Shown here: positions 9,959-19,788 of the stretch, one piece after another
Layout of the letters: each line of letters opens with the position of its first letter
Numbering within the stretch: position 1 is the first letter of the stretch
DNA from: Planctomycetota bacterium
GTDB taxonomy: Bacteria; Planctomycetota; MHYJ01; WSZJ01
NCBI GenBank assembly: GCA_016190145.1
Contig: JACPRD010000197.1
Span: 1-64,000, forward strand
Direction of reading: 5' to 3'
DNA: 64,000 nucleotides
Notes under the pieces: generated by a model
Databases searched by the model: none
What the model saw: the letters and a program-made list of their open reading frames with translations, nothing else
Told to the model about the DNA's origin: nothing
Made by a program: the position numbers and the translations under genes

Positions 9959-10762
9959 GTGCGCACCATCGCCCTCATGAACCAGAAGGGCGGCGTGGGG
10001 AAGACCACCACGGCCGTCAATCTCGCGGCGGCCCTCGCGCACTACGGGAATCGCGTGCTCCTCGTCGACTGCGACGCCCAGACGAACGCCACCCTTTCGT
10101 TCGGCCTCAATCCGAGCGAACTCGGCGCGACCGTGTACGACCTCTTCACCGGCGAGGCCCGGGCCGAGGAGGTGATCGTGCGTCACTCGGAGCGGCTCCA
10201 TCTCATTCCCGCCACTCCGGATCTCGCGGGCGGCGAGGCCGAAAAATCGCCGGCCGCCGCGCGCGGGCAGGCGCTCAAGCAGGCGCTCTCCCACCTCGGC
10301 GGCTACGACTTCGTGCTCGTCGACTGCCCGCCGACGCTCGGGCTCATCAACGTCAACGTGCTCGTCTACGTCGACGAGATCATCATCCCCATGCAGACCC
10401 AGTTCTTCGCCCTTCAGGGGATTTCGCTGCTGCTCAAGACGATCGATCTCGTGCAGAAGCGGGTGAACCCCCGCCTCCGGATCACCGGAGTGCTGCCCTG
10501 CATGTTCGACGGAAGGACGACGCTGTCGAAGGAAGTCGTCGAGGAGATCAAGCGCCATTTCGGCGACAAGGTCTTCGCCGCGCGCATCCGGAACAACGTC
10601 CGTCTCGCGGAGGCGCCGAGCTTCGGCAAGTCCGTGATCGAGTACGCGCCGGAATCGAACGGAGCCCACGACTACCTGGGGTTGGCGCGCGAGATGCTCG
10701 GGATCCGCGAAGGTGAAGAACCCCGGCGCGCCCCCGAGGTGACCAAGCAGGAAACCGCCTGA
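9959..10762 (+). CDS. ParA/Soj family ATPase
   Basis: MRTIALMNQKGGVGKTTTAVNLAAALAHYGNRVLLVDCDAQTNAT (deviant Walker A). Confidence 0.93.
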   Translation: MRTIALMNQKGGVGKTTTAVNLAAALAHYGNRVLLVDCDAQTNATLSFGLNPSELGATVYDLFTGEARAEEVIVRHSERLHLIPATPDLAGGEAEKSPAAARGQALKQALSHLGGYDFVLVDCPPTLGLINVNVLVYVDEIIIPMQTQFFALQGISLLLKTIDLVQKRVNPRLRITGVLPCMFDGRTTLSKEVVEEIKRHFGDKVFAARIRNNVRLAEAPSFGKSVIEYAPESNGAHDYLGLAREMLGIREGEEPRRAPEVTKQETA

Positions 10763-10787
10763 ACCGGTGCGGTCGGACCCCGCCCGC

Positions 10788-11231
10788 CTACATCTCCTGG
10801 GTCAGCCCCTTCACAAGACGCTGAAGCATCTCGAGATGCTCCGTCTCCTCGGTGATCAATTCCTCGAGTTTTACCTGCAGCGCCGTCTCCCCGAGGTCGC
10901 AGGCTTCGTCCGCGCGCTCGGTGTACGCCTGCACGGATTCCTTCTCGACCTGGAGGGCGTATTCGAGCATGCCGCGGATGGTGGAGGGACGTTCGATTTT
11001 GGGGACGGAGAAGGAGGGAATGCCGCCGTAGGCGACGATCTTGTCCGCGACGAACTGGACGTGCTTGATTTCCGCGGGGATTTCGGGGCCGAGAATTTCG
11101 CGGAGCTCGTGGCCCCGGATGCCGAACGCCATGCTGTGGCACCACAGGTAGAGCATGATGGCCTTCAACTCCCGGGACAGGTCCTCGTCGAGGTGTTCGA
11201 TCAGCTTCTGCCTGCTGGAGGCACGGCTCAT
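10788..11231 (-). CDS. Ferritin-like / bacterioferritin-type protein
   Basis: LIEHLDEDLSRELKAIMLYLWCHSMAF...EIKHVQFVADKI...EETEHLEMLQRL metal-ligand helices. Confidence 0.8.
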   Translation of the reverse strand: MSRASSRQKLIEHLDEDLSRELKAIMLYLWCHSMAFGIRGHELREILGPEIPAEIKHVQFVADKIVAYGGIPSFSVPKIERPSTIRGMLEYALQVEKESVQAYTERADEACDLGETALQVKLEELITEETEHLEMLQRLVKGLTQEM

Positions 11232-11302
11232 GCGGGATCTCCCGATGCGGGGAGGGACATGATACCGGCGCGGGTGGGGCAGAAAAGGGCGATTTGAGGG
11301 AC

Positions 11303-12115
11303 TTACCGCCGCGCCGGGGTGATCGCGCCGCCCTTGAGCTCCGGCAGGTAGCGCGTGGTGTCTCCGGTCGCAATCGGATCCCCCGCGAGCACTCGGGAGA
11401 TGAATTCCTTCAGCTTCGCCCGGTGCGCCGTTTCGACGTCGAAAAGCGCCAGGCCGTACTCGAAGATTCTCGCACCGCGGTCGACCAGCGCCTCCCGCAC
11501 GATCTGACCTCTTCCACGGATCACGCTGCGGTCCGGGAGTTCGATGTCGGCGAAGAGGACGGTACGGGGGGCGATGGGTTCGGGGAGAGCGATCCGGAGA
11601 CCGGTTTCGCTCATGTTCCGGACGAGGCCGACCTTGGTGATGGTGGTGCCGCCGCCGGCGGCGGTCTGGCGGAAGCGGAGGGCGAGGGTGCGGGGCACGC
11701 GGCGGGAGCGCGCGAAGAAGGGCTGTGGGGGGAGCTGGGTATCGAGGCGGTCGAGGGCGGCGAGGATCTCGGTTTTCAGGTAGGGTTTTTCAGCGAAGGC
11801 GCGGGCGCCGCCGCCGATGGAAGCGGGGACGAGGCCGAGCTGTGCGGGTATGCAGGTGGCGAGGGTATGGACGAAGGGAGCGACCTCGCGGAGGTGGTGG
11901 AAAGTGGCGACCCAGCCGACGCTGGGGGCCTGGGGGTGATCGGGGAGGGAGATATCGGCGGCGACGGCCCAGGGGCCGACGGCGAAGACGGCGTCGATCA
12001 GGGCTTTTCCATTATTCACGGCGCCCGCGTAGACGTAGTCGGTGCCCTTGAGGGCCGCGCCGAAGGCGAGGGCGGCGGCAGGATCGGGATCGGCGACGAG
12101 CACGGTGCGCGGCAT
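11303..12115 (-). CDS. Receiver-like + PilZ domain protein (paralog A)
   Basis: MPRTVLVADPDPAAALAFGAALKG...NMSETGLRIALPEPIAP (PilZ NxSxxG). Confidence 0.75.
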   Translation of the reverse strand: MPRTVLVADPDPAAALAFGAALKGTDYVYAGAVNNGKALIDAVFAVGPWAVAADISLPDHPQAPSVGWVATFHHLREVAPFVHTLATCIPAQLGLVPASIGGGARAFAEKPYLKTEILAALDRLDTQLPPQPFFARSRRVPRTLALRFRQTAAGGGTTITKVGLVRNMSETGLRIALPEPIAPRTVLFADIELPDRSVIRGRGQIVREALVDRGARIFEYGLALFDVETAHRAKLKEFISRVLAGDPIATGDTTRYLPELKGGAITPARR

Positions 12116-12213
12116 GGACGGCTCCCGGTCGATCGGACTCTGGTGACGGATGGGGCCGGATGGAGCATCTGCGCGGTTCGACTCCGCCGGCCCCGCGCGT
12201 TCGGAGACTGAGT

Positions 12214-12963
12214 CTAACTGACGGCGGTCGAATATTGCTCGGAGGCCAGCGCACGGGCGATGAACTGCCGCAGCCGGTCGCGCGAGGGATTGTCGAGGTC
12301 CACGAAGGCGAGTCCGTGCTCGGTCTGCCCGTCGTTGTTGCGGTTCGCGCGGACGATCTGGGCGCGGCCGCGGATGGCGACGCGGTCCGGCAGGTCGATC
12401 TCGAGCGCCACCACGGTCCGGACCGGAAGCTCTTCCTCGCTCTTCAGGCACACGCCCGTTTCGCTCACGTTCTGGACGAGCGCGATGCGGCGCGTCGGCG
12501 GATTCTCGTTCCCTCTCAGGTAGCGGGCCTGGAGCTTGCGGGACAGGCGGCGCGCCCGGACGTAGAAGGTCATGGGGGCGGCGTCGGCGTGGAGGTGGCC
12601 CATCGCCTGCAGGATTTCCTCTTTCGCGTACGGCTTTTCGATGTAGGCGCAGGCGCCCGCGGCGAGGGCCGCGGGGACCAGGTTCCGCGTTTCGGGGGTG
12701 CAGGTCACGGCGATCTTGAGCCAGGGGGCGATCTCGCGCAGGTGCGCCGTGGCGGCGACCCAGCCGACGCCCGGAGTATCCGGATGATCCGGCATCGACA
12801 GGTCCAGCGCGACGGCCCAGGGCGTCAGGCGCCAGACGGCGTCGACCAGGGCCTTGCCGTGCGCGACGGAACCCTGGAAGGTATAGGGCGTGCCGCGGAG
12901 AAGCGTCGCGAAGGAAACGGCGGCGACGGAATTCGGATCGGCGACGAGTACGGTACGCGACAT
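12214..12963 (-). CDS. Receiver-like + PilZ domain protein (paralog B)
   Basis: MSRTVLVADPNSVAAVSFATLLRG...IEKPYAKEEIL...NVSETGVCLKSEEELPV; tandem paralog of 11303-12115. Confidence 0.78.
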   Translation of the reverse strand: MSRTVLVADPNSVAAVSFATLLRGTPYTFQGSVAHGKALVDAVWRLTPWAVALDLSMPDHPDTPGVGWVAATAHLREIAPWLKIAVTCTPETRNLVPAALAAGACAYIEKPYAKEEILQAMGHLHADAAPMTFYVRARRLSRKLQARYLRGNENPPTRRIALVQNVSETGVCLKSEEELPVRTVVALEIDLPDRVAIRGRAQIVRANRNNDGQTEHGLAFVDLDNPSRDRLRQFIARALASEQYSTAVS

Positions 12964-13258
12964 CTTTTTGCCCTCGAACAGGCCACCCCCGTGGCGATAG
13001 TGGGGATGAGGATGCGCATTCGCCGGAGAAAAAGCCATAAAAATCTGAGAATTCCGACTTAAAGGGCATAAAGTCGCGAATGCGGCAATAACGTGTGGAT
13101 CTTCAACAACTTGAGACTTTATCTTTTTTAAGAATGTGCAGGCGTGTCCGCGCTTCCGCTCGACGGATGCCGCGCAGATTCCGCCGCTCGATCGTCCGAT
13201 AACTTTCACACGCCTCCGCTCGACGGTGCCGCCCCCTCCGGGTACAGTCTCCTCCCCC

Positions 13259-13732
13259 ATGGATCACGACCTGGCCAACCGCTACACCCGCTTCGCCATC
13301 ACCCTCGCCAACGCCGTCATCCCGGGAAGCCCGCTCGTCGACCGCATGAGAGTCTTCGCGGACGAGCTCTGGAGGGAATTCGGAAAGGACCGGCCCGTGT
13401 CGTGGGTCGGCTTCTATTTCCTCGGGCCCGATGAAATGACGCTCGGCCCCCGAAGAGACAAGCCGGCGTGCTCCCCGATCGGCCTGCACGGCGCCTGCGG
13501 GACGGCGGCCAGAAGCGGAAAAACTCTGATCGTCCGGGACGTGAAAGAGCTGGGGGAGAACTACATCGCCTGCGACCCGCGCGACCGCTCGGAGATCGTC
13601 GTGCCGGTCCGCGACGGGGCCGGCCACGTCGTGGCCGTCCTCGACGCCGACTCGCACGACGTCGGCGCCTTCTCCCAGGCCGACGAGTACGCCCTCGAGA
13701 GAATCGTCGCCGAACACCTGGAGGGCAGATAG
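13259..13732 (+). CDS. GAF domain protein, free methionine-(R)-sulfoxide reductase-like
   Basis: MDHDLANRYTRFAITL...WVGFYFLGPDEMTLGP...GACGTAARSGKTLIVRDVKELGENYIACDPRDRSEIVVPV. Confidence 0.75.
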   Translation: MDHDLANRYTRFAITLANAVIPGSPLVDRMRVFADELWREFGKDRPVSWVGFYFLGPDEMTLGPRRDKPACSPIGLHGACGTAARSGKTLIVRDVKELGENYIACDPRDRSEIVVPVRDGAGHVVAVLDADSHDVGAFSQADEYALERIVAEHLEGR

Positions 13733-13733
13733 T

Positions 13734-14519
13734 TCAAGCTTTCGGTTTTCTCCCCGCCGTCTTCACCTCCGCCGGCGCCGGCATCGGCCGGGTCCTCGCC
13801 AGCCACGGCCAGAGCGCCGCTCCCACCAACGCCACGCCGATCGCCACCCACTGCGACGTCGACAACCAGCCCAGCGCCCCCCGCGGGTCGTCGCGCGTGA
13901 ATTCGATGAGGAACCTCGAGAGCGCATAAAGCAGCAGATACAGCAGAAACGTCTGCCCCCGGAACTTCCGTAGCCCGTGCAGCCGGACCAGGATGAAAAA
14001 CAGGACGACCCCGGCCCCCGCTTCGTAGAGCTGCGACGGCTGCCTGTGAATCCCGTCCCCGATCTCCGGAAACACGACCCCCCAGGAGACCGGCTTGCCG
14101 TAACAGCAGCCGTTCAGGAAGCATCCGAAGCGCACGATGCCGTGGCCGAGCGCGAGGGCGGGGGCGAAGTGATCCGCGATGTCCCAGAAGGCGATCTTGT
14201 GGGCGCGAAAAACAAACGGCAGGACGACGAGGCACGCGATGAGACCGCCGTAGAACGTCAGGCCGCCCTCCCAGATCGCGGGGATCTCGCGAAGGTTGCG
14301 GCCGTAATGCTCCCACTCGGTGATCACGTGAAACGTCCGCGCGCCGATGAGCGCCGCGATCATCGCCGCGATCGCTGCGTCCTGGATCACCTGCGGCTTC
14401 ACCCCCTCCTTCTTCGCCAGCTTCTGGATGTGCAGGACCGCGATGATGAATGCCGCGGCCATCGCCACGCCGTAGGCGTAGACGCTGACGCCGAAAACGG
14501 TGAAGAGGACGGAACGCAT
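13734..14519 (-). CDS. lgt: Prolipoprotein diacylglyceryl transferase
   Basis: MRSVLFTVFGVSVYAYGVAMA...GGLTFYGGLIACL...LGHGIVRFGCFLNGCCYGKP. Confidence 0.92.
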   Translation of the reverse strand: MRSVLFTVFGVSVYAYGVAMAAAFIIAVLHIQKLAKKEGVKPQVIQDAAIAAMIAALIGARTFHVITEWEHYGRNLREIPAIWEGGLTFYGGLIACLVVLPFVFRAHKIAFWDIADHFAPALALGHGIVRFGCFLNGCCYGKPVSWGVVFPEIGDGIHRQPSQLYEAGAGVVLFFILVRLHGLRKFRGQTFLLYLLLYALSRFLIEFTRDDPRGALGWLSTSQWVAIGVALVGAALWPWLARTRPMPAPAEVKTAGRKPKA

Positions 14520-14564
14520 CGGGAGGGATCCTGCCTCGTTCTTCGGGCTTCGTCCACCGACACT

Positions 14565-15629
14565 TCAGACCGGCACGTGAAAGCGCCGGCCGTCGCCGAG
14601 CTTCATTCTCTCCCAGCGGCCGTAGATCCCGTGGCCGCACCGCGGGCATTTCGAGTTCCGGATGCGGATGTCGGCGATCGCGTAGCCGGTGCGGTCGACG
14701 AGCGTGTCTCCGCATTTCGGGCACAGCGTGTTTTCGAGCGGGTGTCCCGGGACGTTGCCGACGTAGACGTACTCGAGCCCGTGCTGTTTGCCGATCGCGT
14801 GCGCCTCCTCCAGCCGCCGGAGCGGCGTGGGGGGGATGTGGGACATGTCGAGGTAGGGATAGAAGCGCGTGACATGCCACGGCGTTTCAGCGCCCAGTTT
14901 CGTGGAAATCCAGCGGGCGATGCCGTTCAGTTGCGCGTCGTCGTCATTGACCGTCGGCGTGACGTTCGTGACGCACTCCACGTGCATCCCGTACCGGTGC
15001 TTCGCGGACTCGGCCACCTCCAGCAGTTCCTCGAACCGGGCCAGGCCGCCCGAGATCTGCTTGTACGCCTTCCGGTTGAACGCCTTCACGTCGAGCCGGT
15101 AGATGTCCAGGTAAGGCGCGATCATCTCGAGCGCCTCGGGCGTGATGTAGCCGTTCGTGATGTACGCGGTGTAGAGCCCGCGACGCTTCGCCTCCTGCGC
15201 CGCTTCGAAATTGTGCTCGAACCAGATCGTCGGCTCGTTGTACGTCCAGCAGATCCCCTCGCAGCCGTGGCGGACCGCGAGATCGACGCTCTCGACCGGG
15301 GACATGCGTTCGAGATTCGAAGCGTCCTCGGCGGGTTTGTCGTGGGAGATCTCCCAGTTCTGGCAGCCGGGGCAGTGGAAATTGCAGCCGCGCGTTCCCG
15401 CCGACAGGATCTTCGTTCCGGGATAGGCGTGGAAAACCGGCTTCTTCTCGATCGGGTCGACCGCAACGGAGGACGTCACGCCGTAGATCAGGGTCCAGAG
15501 CTTCCCGTCACGGTTCAGGCGCGTGTGGCAGAACCCCGCCTGCCCGGGGCGCACGGTGCACCGGACCTGGCAGAGGTTGCACTTGATGTTCCCCTGGGGG
15601 AGATTCTCGTAGAGGACGCATTCCTTCAT
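14565..15629 (-). CDS. AmrS-like radical SAM protein (PFL-activase-like)
   Basis: CNLCQVRCTVRPGQAGFCHTR; radical SAM CNFHCPGC; C-terminal CPKCGDTL/CPRCGHG zinc-ribbon motifs. Confidence 0.88.
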   Translation of the reverse strand: MKECVLYENLPQGNIKCNLCQVRCTVRPGQAGFCHTRLNRDGKLWTLIYGVTSSVAVDPIEKKPVFHAYPGTKILSAGTRGCNFHCPGCQNWEISHDKPAEDASNLERMSPVESVDLAVRHGCEGICWTYNEPTIWFEHNFEAAQEAKRRGLYTAYITNGYITPEALEMIAPYLDIYRLDVKAFNRKAYKQISGGLARFEELLEVAESAKHRYGMHVECVTNVTPTVNDDDAQLNGIARWISTKLGAETPWHVTRFYPYLDMSHIPPTPLRRLEEAHAIGKQHGLEYVYVGNVPGHPLENTLCPKCGDTLVDRTGYAIADIRIRNSKCPRCGHGIYGRWERMKLGDGRRFHVPV

Positions 15630-16684
15630 TCAAGGAACTCAACGAAGCGCTCGCTCTTTCCCTTCACTTCCCCGATCGCCGCCGCGTGCTCGAAACCGTT
15701 CTTCCGGAGGGCGGCCAGCAGGCGGTCGACGTCGCCGGGCTTGACGGAGTAGAGCAGGCCGCCGGAGGTCTGGGGATCGAACATTACGTCCTCCAGCGTT
15801 TTCCGGACGCCGGGGGCCGTGCGGTATCGGGGCCCGAGGAACGCGCGGTTCGACACGTCCCCGCGGGTCTTCTGCCCCCTGGCCGCGAGTTTCTCCGCTT
15901 CGGGGAAGACGGGCACTTTCGACGTCCGGATCGCCAGGGTCACTCCGCTCGCCTGGGCCATTCCCGCTCCGTGCCCGGCGAGCGCGAAGCCCGTGATGTC
16001 CGTCGCCGCATGGACTTCGATCCCTTCGGCCGCCGCGACGCCGCCCGCGTTCAGCTGCTCCATCGACGCCACCACGGCCGCCGCATCGGACTCCGGGAAC
16101 TTCCGCGCCTTGAGCGCCGTCGTCAGGATCCCCGTGCCGACACGCTTCGACAGAACCAGTACGTCTCCCTCCCGTGCAGCCGCATTGGTCCAGATCTTCT
16201 TCGGGTGGACGAGCCCGGTCACCGCCGCCCCGAACTTGAGTTCGGCATCGGTCACGCTGTGCCCGCCGAGGAGGACGCATTTCGCCTCCGTGTACTTCTC
16301 GCATCCTCCCGCGAGGATCTCGTGGAGAACCTCATGTCCGAGTTCCGCCATGGGGAAGCAGAGGATGTTGAGCGCGTTGATCGGCCTTCCGCCCATCGCG
16401 TAGACGTCCGACAGCGCGTTGGCGATCGCGATCCGCCCGTAGGACCGCGGGTCGTCCACGATCGGCGTGAAGAAATCCACGGTCTGGACCAGCGCCCGCT
16501 CGTCGTCCAGACGGTACACGCCGGCATCGTCGAACGTCCCCGCGTTCACGAGGACGTTCGCGTCGGTCGGAGCCTCCAGCCCTTCCAGGGCTTTGTGCAG
16601 GTCCGAGGGACCCAGCTTGCTCGCTCAGCCCGCGCAGCTCGACATGTCCGTCAGCCGCGGCCGCTTCTTCGACAGGATTCCCAT
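15626..16684 (-). CDS. selD: Selenide, water dikinase with selenocysteine at the active site (UGA read through)
   Basis: In-frame reading from ATG 16684: MGILSKKRPRLTDMSSCAG-U-ASKLGPSDLHKALEGLEAPTDANVLVNAGTFDDAGVYRLDDERALVQTVDFFTPIVDD; UGA at 16627-16625. The ORF track gives only 15626-16549. Confidence 0.9.
16598..16614 (-). promoter_or_regulatory. Candidate bacterial SECIS hairpin of selD
   Basis: On the minus strand, 12 nt after UGA: GGUCC-CUC-GGACC, extendable by two G-U pairs. Confidence 0.5.
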
Positions 16685-16822
16685 GCGCCATCCTTAACAA
16701 GGGCTCGCTCCACGTATTCCCGACTCTAGCGCGGGGGCGGCGGCTGCGGAAGAGCGTTCGCGGTCAAGTCCGGCGAGGAGGGGTGCCGATGAATCGAAGA
16801 ACTCATTCTCCACGAGGGTTCC

Positions 16823-18220
16823 ATGAGGCGCCTAATCCCGCTGGCCGCGGTCATGCTGGCGGCCGGAAGTTCGCGGGCCCAGGACACGGATCTGGAGAAG
16901 AGGATCCGGGATCTGGAGATCCGGTCGGAGAAGCTGCCGTCGCCGTCCGAGCCGGTTCCGGAGGCCTCCCTGGGCCTGGACGTCTGGTTCAAGGACGGCC
17001 TTCACCTCGCGACGTCGGACGGCGCGATCGATCTCCGGATAGGGGGCTACCTCATTCACCACAGCTCCTTCCGGATCCGGAAGGGCGAGCGGTACGGCGC
17101 GGACACGTTCGAGATCGAGGAAGCCCACCTCGAGGTACACGCGAAGCTCTGGAAGCACTGGGAGGTGTTCGTGGCGCCGAACCTGCTTCCCGGCGGCGGC
17201 GGGCTGCACGACGGTTGGGTGGAGTTCAACGGCTGGGACCTCGTCCGGGTGCGCGCGGGCCAGTTCCGCGTCCCGCATTCCCAGGAGTCGCGCGAGCCCA
17301 CGCTGTGGCAGGACTTCCCGGAGGACTCGCTTCTTGTTCCCCAGGCTCCCGACCGCGACCTGGGGGTGATGGTGCACGGCCTGCTGTTCGACGGGATCTG
17401 CGACTACGCTGTGGGGGTGTTCAACGGCAACGGTTCGAGCGACGTTTCCGGAAATCGGGACGAGAACAGCGACAAGGACGTGGTCGGCTATTTCGGCGTC
17501 AGCCCGTTTGCGACCGCCGGCTGGGATCTCGTGCGGTACTTCCGGGTCGGGATCGGGGCGACCGACGGCCGGCAGGACAAGCCGGACGACGAGACGCCGT
17601 TCGAGATGGAGTCCCCGGCGGCGGGGAGGCTGTACACGGACGACTCCATCGTGAAGAACGCCGCGGCGCCGCCGGTATCCGTGGAAGGAGAGCGCCGGAG
17701 GTACGTGGGCGAGCTGGCGCTCGGACTAGGCCCGTTCGACCTCAAGACCGAGTACGCCTACAGCACGCACGAGATCGAGATCGGGGAGGACGGCGACGTC
17801 TTCCGGTCGTTCGGCAACAACTGGTCCGTCGGCTGGTGGTTCGGGGGGACGCGGGCGGCCGGAAACCGCCCGAAGGTACACAAGGGGCTGTTCGACGGCG
17901 GCTACGGGGCGCTTCAGATCGTGGCGCGATATTCGAAAATGCACACGAGCAAAGAGTATCTGCTGGACGGCGGTTTCGGCGGCACGAACCACGTCCGCGA
18001 GTGGGCGGTCGGCCTGAACTGGTACCCGACGTCGTTCGTGCGCATTTCGGCGATGTACCAGAACGTGAAGTACGGGGACGACGGGGTGCCGGTCGAGGCG
18101 GTTCCCGCCGGCGGACCGATGCGCGGTCCTGGCATGGGCGGAGGCGGGCCGGGCACGGACGCGAGCAAGTCCGTGACGGAGGAGGATCTTCTGATCTTCC
18201 GCGTCCAGATCGAGTTCTAG
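16823..18220 (+). CDS. Phosphate-selective porin (OprO/OprP-like)
   Basis: Signal peptide MRRLIPLAAVMLAAGSSRAQ, short coiled coil, beta-barrel-type sequence (GALQIVARYSKM, VGLNWYPTSFVRISAMYQNVKYG). Confidence 0.75.
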   Translation: MRRLIPLAAVMLAAGSSRAQDTDLEKRIRDLEIRSEKLPSPSEPVPEASLGLDVWFKDGLHLATSDGAIDLRIGGYLIHHSSFRIRKGERYGADTFEIEEAHLEVHAKLWKHWEVFVAPNLLPGGGGLHDGWVEFNGWDLVRVRAGQFRVPHSQESREPTLWQDFPEDSLLVPQAPDRDLGVMVHGLLFDGICDYAVGVFNGNGSSDVSGNRDENSDKDVVGYFGVSPFATAGWDLVRYFRVGIGATDGRQDKPDDETPFEMESPAAGRLYTDDSIVKNAAAPPVSVEGERRRYVGELALGLGPFDLKTEYAYSTHEIEIGEDGDVFRSFGNNWSVGWWFGGTRAAGNRPKVHKGLFDGGYGALQIVARYSKMHTSKEYLLDGGFGGTNHVREWAVGLNWYPTSFVRISAMYQNVKYGDDGVPVEAVPAGGPMRGPGMGGGGPGTDASKSVTEEDLLIFRVQIEF

Positions 18221-18405
18221 CGCTCCCTCACTTCCCCTTAACTTCCACCCGCTCCCTTGCCGATAGACACCACGGACGGTCTTGGGGAAGGGGGCACTGT
18301 GCCAACGCGGAGCCCTCTGCGGCGTGGGTGCCGCACGATCGTCCAGCCAATCGTTGGATTGGTCCCGGGGCCTGGTCTCAGGCCTCAACAAGGGAGGAAG
18401 TCCAC

Positions 18406-19761
18406 ATGCGACTTCTGACGTTGCCCGCGGCCGCGGCCGCCGTCCTGCTGTTTGCAGGCATGGCCGTGGCGCAGTCGGGGGATCTCGAGAAGAGGGTGAA
18501 GGATCTCGAGATGAAGATGGCGGAGAAAGAGACGGCCCCGGAGGCGGGGGGCACGACCGAGGGCAAGTCCATGGTCGAGGCGTACTTCGACGACGGGCTC
18601 AGGCTCAAGGCCGGGAAGGACTTCGAGGGGCGGATCGGCGCCTACCTGATCGCCCACGGCACGTTCTTCGTCAAGGAGAACGAGCGGGATTCGGTCGATA
18701 CGATCTCGATCCGCGAAGCCGGCGTCGAAGTCTACGGGCGGCTGTGGGAGGCCTGGGAAGTCTTCGTCTCCCCGCGCATCATGCCCGGCGGGACGGTGCT
18801 TTACTACGGCTGGGCGGAGTTCAACAAGTGGGAAATCCTCAAAGTCCGCGCGGGCCTCTTCAAGGAGCCCTACTCCCTCGAGGTTTCCGAGCACACGAAG
18901 TGGATGGACATGCCGGAGAACTCGCTCATGAGCCTCCACGATCCGAACCGGGACCTGGGGGCGATGGTGCACGGCGAGGTAGCCGGGGGGATCCTCAACT
19001 ACTCGGTCGGCCTGTTCAACGGGAACGGCGCCGGCGGGGCGGATGAGAACAGCGACAAGGACGTGGCGGCCCGCGTGGTTCTGCGTCCGGGCGCGAAGAT
19101 GGACAACGACGTCCTGAAGCACCTGTACATCGGCGGGTCGGTGACGCACGGGCGGGCCCGGAAGGACATCAACGAAGTTCCGTTCAGCTTCGAGGTTCCC
19201 TCGACGTCGCAGGGGAATTCCTCCGGCCTGACGTCGGGCACGCAGTTCCTCACGCCGGGCACGCTGTCCGATTTCCGGGTGGACGACGACGTCACGCGCG
19301 GCCTGGGGATGCTGGCCTGGTGCTGGGGTCCCCTCGAGCTGAAGACGGAGTGGTCGTACTACCGGGCCAAGATCGAGTGGCCCGACGAGGTCGACACCTG
19401 GAACAGCTACGCGAACTACACGTCGCTCGGTTTCTGGATCGGCGGCTCCCGGACCCCGGGCAAGCGGCCGGTGGTCGACAAGCCGCTGTTCGGCGAGAAG
19501 GGCGGCTTCGGCGCGATCCAGATCGTCGCGCGGTACTCCAAGATCTACCTGGGCAGCGAATTCCAGGACCGGACCGGCGCGGCGGGCACGAACCACGTGC
19601 GCGAGTATGCCGGAGCGGTCAACTGGTACCCGAACGAGCACGCCCGCTTCTCGGTCATGTATTCGAACATCGAGTACGGCAGCGAACGCGTCGTTCTCGC
19701 CGGCGGCACTTCGGTGGACGACGAGAACGTGTGGATCATCCGGTTCCAGGTCGACTTCTAG
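18406..19761 (+). CDS. Phosphate-selective porin (OprO/OprP-like), tandem paralog
   Basis: MRLLTLPAAAAAVLLFAGMAVAQSGDLEKRVKDLEMKM...GAIQIVARYSKIYLG...AVNWYPNEHARFSVMYSNIEYG. Confidence 0.78.
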   Translation: MRLLTLPAAAAAVLLFAGMAVAQSGDLEKRVKDLEMKMAEKETAPEAGGTTEGKSMVEAYFDDGLRLKAGKDFEGRIGAYLIAHGTFFVKENERDSVDTISIREAGVEVYGRLWEAWEVFVSPRIMPGGTVLYYGWAEFNKWEILKVRAGLFKEPYSLEVSEHTKWMDMPENSLMSLHDPNRDLGAMVHGEVAGGILNYSVGLFNGNGAGGADENSDKDVAARVVLRPGAKMDNDVLKHLYIGGSVTHGRARKDINEVPFSFEVPSTSQGNSSGLTSGTQFLTPGTLSDFRVDDDVTRGLGMLAWCWGPLELKTEWSYYRAKIEWPDEVDTWNSYANYTSLGFWIGGSRTPGKRPVVDKPLFGEKGGFGAIQIVARYSKIYLGSEFQDRTGAAGTNHVREYAGAVNWYPNEHARFSVMYSNIEYGSERVVLAGGTSVDDENVWIIRFQVDF

Positions 19762-19788
19762 AAAACCGGTCTTCAGTGGGCCTTCAAG

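Noticed and set aside
16783-19761. 992-aa plus-strand ORF
   Set aside because: Frame upstream of 18406 overlaps porin 1 in a different frame and has no domain signal; the gene starts at 18406 with its own signal peptide.
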